From 3-1-20CM-4-69-9 sp963833655 (GTDB lineage Bacteria; Actinomycetota; Thermoleophilia; Gaiellales; Gaiellaceae), in NCBI GenBank assembly GCA_963833655.1, contig CAWHYL010000004.1, forward strand, positions 558,001-622,000: a DNA stretch of 64,000 bases, written 5' to 3'. Made by a program: the position numbers and the translations under genes. A model generated the notes under the pieces. It was not told the DNA's origin, made no database searches, and was given only the letters and a program-made list of their open reading frames with translations. Positions 1 through 6,649 of this stretch are shown here, piece by piece. Each line of letters starts with the position of its first letter. The stretch's first letter is position 1.

Positions 1-91
1 GACCATCGAGCGCGTCACCGGCAGCCCGATCGACGCGAAGCCGTACCTGCGCTACCTGCGCCGGAAGCTCGCGCAGCCGCAGCCAGCGTGA
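1..91 (+). CDS. M32 carboxypeptidase, C-terminal end only (cut by window start)
   Basis: Reading from base 2, 29 codons run to a TGA at 89-91. The peptide (TGSPIDAKPYLRYLRRKLA) matches the last residues of the two complete M32 carboxypeptidases in this window, which end TGSDLDPEPYLRYLQTKFA and TGSTIDPKPYLNYLRTKYG. It is therefore the tail of a third M32 family zinc carboxypeptidase that lies mostly outside the window. Its stop overlaps the GTG of the next gene by 4 nt (GTGA), so the two are co-transcribed and probably translationally coupled. Family assignment rests only on this short tail. Confidence 0.75.
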   Translation, partial: TIERVTGSPIDAKPYLRYLRRKLAQPQPA

Positions 92-1539
92 GCATCGCGC
101 TCCTGAAGGAGCGGCTCGGCGAGCTCGCCGACCTTCAGCACGCCGAACGTCTGGCCGACTGGGACTCGCGAACGTTCATGCCCCCCGGCGGCGCCGACGC
201 GCGCGCGGACGTCGTCGCGACGTTGACGCGGATCTCGCACGAGCGGTTCGTCGCGGACGAGATCGGCGAGCTGCTCGACGAGGCCGCCGGAACCGACGAC
301 GAGGCCGACGCGGGGCTCGTCCGCCTGACGCGGCGCGAGTGGGAGCGCGCCCGTCGCGTCCCCGGCGAGCTGGCAGCGGAGCTCGCGCGCTCGGCCGGCG
401 TCGCCGTCGCCGCGTGGGACAAGGCGAAGGCCGCATCGGACTTCGCCTCCTTCGTGCCGCATCTCGAGCGCCAGCTCGAGCTGACGCGCCGCTATGTCGA
501 CTGCTTCCCCGGGACGCAGGTGCCGTACGACGTGCTGCTCGACGAGTACGAGGAGGGGATGACGACCGCCGAGGTGCGGCGGGTGTTCGACCGGCTCAAG
601 GAGGTGCTCGTTCCGCTGATCGCGGCGCACGCCGACGGCGGCGCGCCCCTGCAGGGCCCCTTCCCGATCGAGCAGCAGCAGCACGCGTCCCGGCTCGTCC
701 TCGACGCGTTCGGCTGGGATCCGAGCGCCTGGCGGATCGACGAGACGCCTCACCCGTTCGCGTCCAAGCCGGGTGTCGGAGACATTCGCCTGACGACGCA
801 CACAGCAGCCGGCGACCTGACGTCGTTGTTCTCGACGATGCACGAGTTCGGGCACGGCGTCTACGAGTTCGACGTCGACCCGCAGCTTGCGCGGACGCCG
901 CTCGCGCACGGAACGTCGAGCGCGATCCACGAGTCGCAGAGCCGGATGTGGGAGAACCTCGTCGGGCGGAGCCGCGGGTTCTGGCGCTGGTTCTACCCGC
1001 GACTGCAGCCCCTTTTCGCCGAAGCCCTCGCCTCGGTGGACGAGGAGACGTTCGTGCGGGCCGTCAGCGCGATCCGGCCAGGACTTATCCGCGGCGACGC
1101 CGACGAGGTGACGTACGGCCTGCACATCATCCTGCGCTTCGAGCTGGAGCAGGAGCTGCTCGCGGGCACGGTGGCGATTCGAGACCTTCCCGAAGAGTGG
1201 AACGCGCGGATGAAGGAGTACCTCGGCGTCGACGTCCCCGACGACACGCACGGCGTCCTGCAGGACATGCACTGGTCCGTCGGGCTCCTCGGGTACTTCC
1301 CGACCTACCAGCTGGGCAACATCATCTCCGTTCAGATCTGGGAGGTCGCGCAGCGCGCGCTCGGCGACCTGGAGGAGCGGTTCGCGCGAGGCGAGTTCAA
1401 GCAGCTGCACGAGTGGCTGCGCGAGCAGATCTACCGACACGGGAGCATCTACCCGCCGCGCGAGCTGCTCCGGCGCGTGACGGGCTCGGATCTCGACCCC
1501 GAGCCGTATCTCCGGTATCTCCAGACGAAATTCGCGTGA
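88..1539 (+). CDS. M32 family metallocarboxypeptidase (thermostable carboxypeptidase 1 type)
   Basis: 483 aa, GTG start overlapping the preceding stop. M32 enzymes are cytosolic zinc carboxypeptidases that trim C-terminal residues from peptides. The zinc motif HEFGH begins at residue 252, and the HESQSRMWE segment that supplies the downstream glutamate ligand follows about 30 residues later. The length is normal for the family (about 490-510 aa). The protein is a close paralogue of the gene at 47813-49294. It sits second in an operon with another M32 gene, two ketopantoate-reductase-like genes, an M24 protein and a cupin, which suggests a peptide or amide catabolic role. The substrate is not predictable from sequence. 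Confidence 0.92.
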   Translation: MSIALLKERLGELADLQHAERLADWDSRTFMPPGGADARADVVATLTRISHERFVADEIGELLDEAAGTDDEADAGLVRLTRREWERARRVPGELAAELARSAGVAVAAWDKAKAASDFASFVPHLERQLELTRRYVDCFPGTQVPYDVLLDEYEEGMTTAEVRRVFDRLKEVLVPLIAAHADGGAPLQGPFPIEQQQHASRLVLDAFGWDPSAWRIDETPHPFASKPGVGDIRLTTHTAAGDLTSLFSTMHEFGHGVYEFDVDPQLARTPLAHGTSSAIHESQSRMWENLVGRSRGFWRWFYPRLQPLFAEALASVDEETFVRAVSAIRPGLIRGDADEVTYGLHIILRFELEQELLAGTVAIRDLPEEWNARMKEYLGVDVPDDTHGVLQDMHWSVGLLGYFPTYQLGNIISVQIWEVAQRALGDLEERFARGEFKQLHEWLREQIYRHGSIYPPRELLRRVTGSDLDPEPYLRYLQTKFA

Positions 1540-2450
1540 GGGTCTGCGTCGTTGGCGCCGGCTCGATCGGCAGCCTGTTCGCGGCGCACCTCGCAACGGT
1601 GGGGGAGGTGCTCGTCCTCACGCGGCGCGACGATCACGCACGGGCGCTGAACGAGCACGGGCTCCGTGTCAGCGGGCGCCACGACTTCACCGCACGCGTG
1701 TCTGCCGCGTCGGATCCGCGTGACCTTCCCGACTTCGACCTCGGGATCGTCGCGACGAAGGCGAACGGCGTCGAGGAGGCCGCGGAATCGATAGGCGGCA
1801 GGTTCGCGCGGGCGACGATCATGACCGTCCAGAACGGGCTCGGCGCGGAGGAGATCGTCCGCGCGCACGGCGGCTGGCCGCTGATCTCGGGCGTGACCTT
1901 CATGAGCGGGACGAAGCACTCGGACACGCACGTCGAGTACATCCTCGACACGCCGACGTGGATCGGCCCGTACGGCGGGACGCCGTTCGAGGAGGTCGAG
2001 GAGGTCGCGCAGTTGCTCGTCGACTCCGGGCTGAAGGCGGAGGCGCTGTCCGACCTGCGGCCGGCGCAGTGGTCGAAGCTCATCTTCAACGCGACGGTGA
2101 ACGGCGTCGCCGCCTTGACCGGGCTCGCGCACGACGAGCACTTCGCGGCGGAAGACGAGGTCGGCGACCTCGGCCACCTCGTGCACGAGCTCGTCGACGA
2201 GGGAAAGCGGGTTGCCGCTGCAGCAGGCGTCGAGCTGCACGACGATCCCTGGGAGATGAACGTGCTCGCAACGAAGCGCGGCAGCGCGCACTACCCGTCG
2301 ATGCTCGAGGATGTCGAGGCTCGGCGACCGACCGAGGTCGAGCTGATCAACGGCGCGCTCGTGCGGGAGGCGCTGCAACACGGGGTGGAGGCGCCGCTGC
2401 AGACGGCGGTCTACCGGCTCGTCAGGGCGCGGGAGGCGTCGTACTCGTGA
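1536..2450 (+). CDS. 2-dehydropantoate 2-reductase family protein (PanE/ApbA), copy 1
   Basis: 304 aa, GTG start overlapping the previous TGA by 4 nt. The N-terminus carries the Rossmann NADP-binding motif GAGSIGS, followed by the family segments VATKAN and TVQNGLG. The C-terminal helical domain contains QWSKLIFNATVN, with the usual catalytic lysine, and SMLEDVEARRPTE. The family reduces 2-ketopantoate to pantoate for coenzyme A synthesis, but many members act on other 2-keto or branched acids. Two tandem copies inside a peptidase operon suggest a catabolic 2-ketoacid role rather than pantothenate synthesis. That is inference. Confidence 0.88.
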   Translation: MRVCVVGAGSIGSLFAAHLATVGEVLVLTRRDDHARALNEHGLRVSGRHDFTARVSAASDPRDLPDFDLGIVATKANGVEEAAESIGGRFARATIMTVQNGLGAEEIVRAHGGWPLISGVTFMSGTKHSDTHVEYILDTPTWIGPYGGTPFEEVEEVAQLLVDSGLKAEALSDLRPAQWSKLIFNATVNGVAALTGLAHDEHFAAEDEVGDLGHLVHELVDEGKRVAAAAGVELHDDPWEMNVLATKRGSAHYPSMLEDVEARRPTEVELINGALVREALQHGVEAPLQTAVYRLVRAREASYS

Positions 2451-3361
2451 GGGTCTGCATCATCGGGTGCGGCGCCGTTGGGTCGCTGTTCGCCGCGCAC
2501 CTAGCGCAACTCGACGATGTCGACGTCTGGGCGTTCGACCTCGCGCAGGAGCACGTCGACGCGATCAACCGCAACGGCCTGCGCCTCGCGGGCGCCGGAG
2601 ACGTCGTCGGCCGACCGCGGGCGACGTCGGACGCAGCCGAGCTACGTCCCTGCGATTTCGGGATCGTCGCGACGAAGGCGATGCACACCAGCGCGGCGAT
2701 CGCAGCGACGGCGCATGCCTTTGCCGACGGCTGCGTCGCGACGGTGCAGAACGGGCTCGGCAACGAGGAGGCGATCGCGGAGCACGTGGCGCGGGTGATT
2801 CGCGGCACGACGTTTCCCGCCGGAAAGATCGTCGCGCCGGGGCACGTGCAGTGGGACGTGAAGGGCGACACGACCTTCGGCCCCTTCGAGCCCAAGCCGG
2901 CGCCGGCCGGGGAGATCGAGCGGCTCGCGGACGCGTGCACGCGCGGCGGGATGCCGACGCACGCCGTCGCTGACGCGCGTGGCCCACAGTGGCGCAAGGT
3001 GATCTTCAACGCGTCGACCAATCCGATCGGAGCCCTGACCGGGCTGACGCACGGCCGCGTCTGCGAGGAGCCGCCGCTCCGCGCGCTGGTGAGCGCGCTC
3101 GTCGACGAGGGGAAGGCGGTCGCGGCGGCTCAGGACATCGTCCTCGACGCCGATCCCGAGGAGCTGATCGACCACGCCGCACGGCCCGACGTGGCGTACG
3201 ACCACAAGGCGTCGATGCTGCAGGACGTCGAGGCGCGGCGCCCCACGGAGATCGACTACCTCAACGGCGGCATCGTCCGCTTCGGCGGCGAGCACGGCGT
3301 GCCGACGCCGCACAACCGCGCGATCTGGGCGCTCGTGAGAGGGTTGGAACGGTCATGGTGA
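2447..3361 (+). CDS. 2-dehydropantoate 2-reductase family protein (PanE/ApbA), copy 2
   Basis: 304 aa, exactly the length of the preceding paralogue, with the same GTGA overlap. It has GCGAVGS in the Rossmann loop, VATKAM, TVQNGLGNEE, QWRKVIFNAS and SMLQDVEARRPTE. The two copies share their architecture but are clearly diverged, so this is an old tandem duplication. They might form a heteromer or act on different substrates. The last codons overlap the ATG of the next gene by 7 nt. Confidence 0.87.
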   Translation: MRVCIIGCGAVGSLFAAHLAQLDDVDVWAFDLAQEHVDAINRNGLRLAGAGDVVGRPRATSDAAELRPCDFGIVATKAMHTSAAIAATAHAFADGCVATVQNGLGNEEAIAEHVARVIRGTTFPAGKIVAPGHVQWDVKGDTTFGPFEPKPAPAGEIERLADACTRGGMPTHAVADARGPQWRKVIFNASTNPIGALTGLTHGRVCEEPPLRALVSALVDEGKAVAAAQDIVLDADPEELIDHAARPDVAYDHKASMLQDVEARRPTEIDYLNGGIVRFGGEHGVPTPHNRAIWALVRGLERSW

Positions 3362-4425
3362 GCACGGCGGAAGTCGAGCGGCGGTACGCCGCGGTGCGCG
3401 GGGCGATGGACGCGCACGGCGTCGACGCCGTCCTCGTGTGCGGCTCGGAGTACACCGGCTTCGAAGGCGCGGTGACATACCTGTCCGGTTTCGTCATCGT
3501 CCATCGCTACGCGTACGTGCTGCTGCCGCGCGAGGGCGAGCCGACGATCGTCTTCCCGGCCGAGGCGCGCTATGTCGGCGAGCACGGCACGTCCTGGATC
3601 GCCGACCAGGTCTTCGCCGAGCGGCCGGGGGAGTGGCTCGGAGAGCGGCTGGCCGGCAAGCGAGTCGGCGTCTACGGGCTCGACTACGTGCTGACGGTGC
3701 GCGACTTCGCGGCGCTCGGCCGGAGAGTGGACGCGGTGCCGTTCGACGTCGAGTTCGACCTCGCGCGCGCAATGAAGAGCGACGAGGAGCTCGAGTCCGT
3801 GCGCGACTCGGTGCGCATCAACACCCAGGGGTTCCATCTGTTCGCAGACGCATACGCGGCTGGAAAGTCCGCCGCCGAGGTGCTGGCGCCAGCGGAGCAG
3901 TACTTCGTCGACGAGGGTTGCGGCCGACTGACGATGAACATGGTGCTCGTCGGCGCGGAGTTCGCAATCGCCCGGAGCGACACGAAGCTCCGGGAATTCT
4001 GCATCCCGTCTTTGGAGATCGCCGGCCCCGGCGGCTACTGGGTGGAGGTGTCGCGCGCGCTCGGCACGCCCAATGCCGAGGTGGCCCGCATGCTCGAGGC
4101 GTACGAGGAGTACTTCGAGGCGGCGAAGTCGGCGCTGCGCCCTGGTGCGACGGCGCACGATGCACATCGCGCCGTTTCAAAGGGCTTCACCGACCGCGGC
4201 TACCAGCTCGGCCACGTGACCGGACACTCGATCGGGATGACGATGATCGAGCACCCGAAGATCGGCGAGGGCGTCGACACCGAGCTGCAGGAGAACATGA
4301 TTTTCTCGATGCACCCGCACGCCATCGCCGAGAACGGGAGCGACTGCCTCTACATGCAGGACACGTGGCTCGTCACGGCCGAAGGCGGTGAGGCGCTGGC
4401 GGGCCTGCCGATGCGGATCTACTGA
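3355..4425 (+). CDS. M24 family (creatinase/aminopeptidase P-like) protein with degenerate metal site
   Basis: 356 aa. It has a creatinase-type N-terminal domain (about residues 1-130) and a pita-bread C-terminal domain. The histidine of GHVTGHSIGM is conserved. The aspartates expected in D-x-G and S-D-x-T-R are replaced in EIAGPGGYWVEVSRA, the usual EPG glutamate is replaced in FSMHPHAI, and the final R-x-E-D is MQDTWLV. Four of the five aminopeptidase P metal ligands are therefore changed. Creatinase, a metal-free M24 enzyme, is a precedent. The protein may be a metal-independent amidinohydrolase or amidase. The start ATG overlaps the upstream stop. Confidence 0.78.
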   Translation: MVSTAEVERRYAAVRGAMDAHGVDAVLVCGSEYTGFEGAVTYLSGFVIVHRYAYVLLPREGEPTIVFPAEARYVGEHGTSWIADQVFAERPGEWLGERLAGKRVGVYGLDYVLTVRDFAALGRRVDAVPFDVEFDLARAMKSDEELESVRDSVRINTQGFHLFADAYAAGKSAAEVLAPAEQYFVDEGCGRLTMNMVLVGAEFAIARSDTKLREFCIPSLEIAGPGGYWVEVSRALGTPNAEVARMLEAYEEYFEAAKSALRPGATAHDAHRAVSKGFTDRGYQLGHVTGHSIGMTMIEHPKIGEGVDTELQENMIFSMHPHAIAENGSDCLYMQDTWLVTAEGGEALAGLPMRIY

Positions 4426-4889
4426 TGAAGGTCTTCAACCTCAACGGCGACGAGTGGGATCGCTCGGAGGACCGGCCCGGCTGGCGCAGCAAGGACGTGT
4501 GGGTCGGCCGGCGCATCGGGGCCGAGCTGCTGGGCGGCAGCATGTACGAGCTCGAGCCAGGCGACCGGCTCTGGCCGTACCACACGCATCACGCGAACGA
4601 GGAGTGGGCAATCGTCTTGCGCGGTCAGCCGACGCTGCGTGCACGCGAGGGCGAGCAGCAGCTGCGCGAGGGAGATGTCGTCTGCTTCCCGCGCGGCAAG
4701 GACGGAGCGCACCAGATCAGAAACGACACCGAGGCGCCGATCCGCGTCCTGATGCTTTCGTCGACGGTCGCGCCGGACATCGTCGAGTACCTGGATACCG
4801 GGAAGGTGGGGGCGCGCAGCGTCGCCGGCGAGCGGATCATGCTCGCCCGCCCAGGGCCCGAACTCGACTACTGGGAAGGCGAGGACTGA
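4425..4889 (+). CDS. cupin domain protein
   Basis: 154 aa, ATG overlapping the previous TGA by 1 nt (TGATG). A single cupin_2-like barrel is visible. Motif 1 is PYHTHHANEEWAIVLRG, with the H-x-H and E metal ligands, and motif 2 is EGDVVCFPRGKDGAHQIRN. The C-terminus (ELDYWEGED) is typical of small stand-alone cupins. It is the last gene of the 1-4889 operon. A small isomerase, a dioxygenase or a sugar/ligand-binding role are all possible and the sequence does not decide between them. Confidence 0.85.
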   Translation: MKVFNLNGDEWDRSEDRPGWRSKDVWVGRRIGAELLGGSMYELEPGDRLWPYHTHHANEEWAIVLRGQPTLRAREGEQQLREGDVVCFPRGKDGAHQIRNDTEAPIRVLMLSSTVAPDIVEYLDTGKVGARSVAGERIMLARPGPELDYWEGED

Positions 4890-5102
4890 AAAGACCCTGG
4901 CTCGCAGCCGCGGAGCCTCGGCAGGCCGCTACCGAAGCAAGACTTTGACGTCTCCCCGTGGGTCCGAGCGCGAGCGCAGGGCCTGAACAGACCATGCCCC
5001 TTTGACTTCCGATTTGCAACCCTCTGTCTTCGGTCCGTTACACCGACGAGACCTGATCGTTCGTCCGGTGCCGCCGAGCGGCGAGAAGCGCACGATGTTG
5101 GT

Positions 5103-5152
5103 GGGAGCCGACCGCCTGCTGGGAGGGCCGCATTCCCAGACGGCCGGCTCCC
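5103..5152. terminator. long two-part hairpin between convergent transcription units
   Basis: The outer stem GGGAGCCG (5103-5110) pairs with CGGCTCCC (5145-5152), and the inner stem CTGGGA (5119-5124) pairs with TCCCAG (5134-5139). It lies 17 bases past the end of the minus-strand xdhC-like gene and about 210 bases past the plus-strand operon. It has no clear U tract, so it may be a bidirectional terminator or another structured element. The rest of 4890-5168 shows no gene. Confidence 0.45.
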
Positions 5153-5168
5153 CTCCGTCTCTGTGGTG

Positions 5169-6185
5169 CTAGCCGACCTCGGCGTGGATCCGGCCGCTGG
5201 ACTCCTTGAGCCGGCCGCCGTCGCGGCCCGCGCGGACCGCCATGATCTCCGCCAGCATCGACACCGCCGTCTCGGCTGGGGTGTGGGCGCCGATATCGAG
5301 CCCGGCCGGGCCGCTGATCCGTTCGAGCTCCTCCTCGTCGACGCCGGCCTCGACCAGCCGCTCGCGGCGACGTTCCTGGTTCCGCCGGGAGCCGAGGGCG
5401 CCGATGTAATAGGCCTCGGTCCCGAGCGCGCCGGTGAGCAGCGGTAGGTCGAACTTGTCGTCGTGCGACAGGACGACGATGGCCGTCGTGTGATCGGGTG
5501 CGACCTGCGCCAGCGCGTCCTCCGGCCACGCCACCAGGATCTCGTCGGCGGTCGGAAGCCGCTCGCGCGTCGCGAACCGCGCGCGGGCGTCGGCGACGAT
5601 CGTCCGCCAGCCGATCGCCTTCGCCGCTGCGCAGAGGGCGTCGGCCGTGTCGACGGCGCCGTAGACGAAGAGACGCGGCGGCGGCCCGAACACGTCCGCG
5701 AAGACGCGGCGGCCGCGCAGCTCCAGGACCTTGCTGTGTCCCGAGCGGATCAGCTCGTCCGCGACGTCCTCAGCGCCGTTCGGGACGAGCCGTTGCGTCC
5801 CGTCCTCGAGGTCGACGAAGAAGACGGCCCGCTGCTCGCTGCGCGCGACGTCGGCGAGCTGCTCGAGCAGCTCCGGAGCGGGCTCGTCGACCCAGACGTC
5901 GATCTCGCCTCCGCACGGCAGCCCGACGCTGAGTGCCATGTCGTCGGAGATGCCGTAGGTGAGGAGCTGCGGCTCTGCGCCTGCGAGCACCTCCCGCGCG
6001 GCCTCGACGACCTCGCTTTCGACGCAGCCGCCCGAGATCGAGCCGGCGAGCTCACCGGTCTCCGAGACGATCAGCTTCGAGCCGACCGGCCGCGGCGCCG
6101 AACGGCGTGTCGCGACCACGCGCGCGAGCGCGATCCGGTCACCGCGGGCGCGCCAACGGTCGAGCTCCGGAAGGATCTCCCTCAC
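5169..6185 (-). CDS. XdhC/CoxI family protein
   Basis: 338 aa, GTG start. The N-terminal XdhC/CoxI domain carries SISGGCVE (about residues 49-56) and LPCGGEIDVWVDE. The C-terminal Rossmann-like XdhC_C domain carries LFVYGAVDTADAL and IGALGSRRNQERRRERL. Family members deliver or sulfurate the molybdenum cofactor of xanthine dehydrogenase/CO dehydrogenase-type enzymes. No molybdoenzyme subunits lie within the window, so the partner must be elsewhere. The GTG is exactly 6 nt after a TACGAT -10 box, supporting this start and a leaderless mRNA. Confidence 0.88.
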   Translation of the reverse strand: MREILPELDRWRARGDRIALARVVATRRSAPRPVGSKLIVSETGELAGSISGGCVESEVVEAAREVLAGAEPQLLTYGISDDMALSVGLPCGGEIDVWVDEPAPELLEQLADVARSEQRAVFFVDLEDGTQRLVPNGAEDVADELIRSGHSKVLELRGRRVFADVFGPPPRLFVYGAVDTADALCAAAKAIGWRTIVADARARFATRERLPTADEILVAWPEDALAQVAPDHTTAIVVLSHDDKFDLPLLTGALGTEAYYIGALGSRRNQERRRERLVEAGVDEEELERISGPAGLDIGAHTPAETAVSMLAEIMAVRAGRDGGRLKESSGRIHAEVG

Positions 6186-6191
6186 GGGAGG

Positions 6192-6197
6192 ATCGTA
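6192..6197 (-). promoter_or_regulatory. -10 box TACGAT of the XdhC-family gene
   Basis: The minus-strand hexamer TACGAT is followed by 6 nt (CCTCCC) and then the GTG at 6185, so the predicted transcript starts at the start codon. Confidence 0.6.
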
Positions 6198-6206
6198 GCC
6201 CCGGGC

Positions 6207-6362
6207 TCAGTGGCAGCGGCAGATTGTCTCGCCGAGCGAGGAGCGCTCGCGCTTCAGCCCGCATCGCCCGCAGAGCGGCGGAGCGATCTGAGCCCGCACG
6301 AGCAGCGCCCGCATCAGCGCGGCCCAGAGAACCATGTACGGCACGAGGAGCTGGGTGCTCAT
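6207..6362 (-). CDS. small zinc-ribbon-like membrane protein, 51 aa
   Basis: The minus strand reads ATG at 6362 to TGA at 6207, giving 51 codons. A hydrophobic N-terminal segment (MSTQLLVPYMVLWAALM) precedes CGRCG at residues 31-35 and a terminal CRCH. The two cysteine pairs resemble a minimal zinc ribbon. It lies directly upstream of the XdhC-family gene and points the same way. I do not recognise a family. A weak GATACG sequence 6 nt before the ATG could be its -10 box. Confidence 0.5.
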   Translation of the reverse strand: MSTQLLVPYMVLWAALMRALLVRAQIAPPLCGRCGLKRERSSLGETICRCH

Positions 6363-6406
6363 ACCCCGCGTATCGGCGGACCGCCGGCCCGGGTTTAGCC
6401 CGTAGC

Positions 6407-6412
6407 TAGAAT
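6407..6412 (+). promoter_or_regulatory. -10 box TAGAAT of the small membrane protein gene
   Basis: TAGAAT is followed by exactly 6 nt (CCGGGC) and then GTG at 6419. This fits leaderless transcription. Confidence 0.6.
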
Positions 6413-6418
6413 CCGGGC

Positions 6419-6649
6419 GTGGGCTGGCTGATGTTCGCCCTCCTTGCGCTGGCGGTCGCCGCTGTGATCGGAGCTGAATGGCCGCGGCTGTCCGCTCGCT
6501 TCGGAAACGAGGCCAGGCGGCGGCGCGAGCGCAACAAGCGCAAGAGCCAGCTGAAGCTCCTCCGGACCGAGCGCGACGAATTCGAGGCGAGCGTCTCCCG
6601 CGACCTCGACAACCTCCCGACGATCGAGGAGTCCGACCGGAAGCGCTAG
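6419..6649 (+). CDS. small single-pass membrane protein, 76 aa
   Basis: The GTG start is placed by the -10 box 6 nt upstream. Residues 1-19 form a hydrophobic membrane segment, followed by a very basic stretch (RRRRERNKRKSQLK) and a charged tail that looks helical. No family is recognised. Its TAG stop overlaps the TAG of the convergent subtilase gene in the shared tetranucleotide CTAG (6646-6649). Confidence 0.7.
   Translation: MGWLMFALLALAVAAVIGAEWPRLSARFGNEARRRRERNKRKSQLKLLRTERDEFEASVSRDLDNLPTIEESDRKR

Noticed and set aside
52..1596. A 514-codon minus-strand frame opposite the M32 carboxypeptidase, with similar long antisense frames opposite uvrC, M48 and whiA.
   Set aside because: Composition is arginine- and alanine-rich with no motifs; these are mirror frames of real genes in GC-rich DNA.
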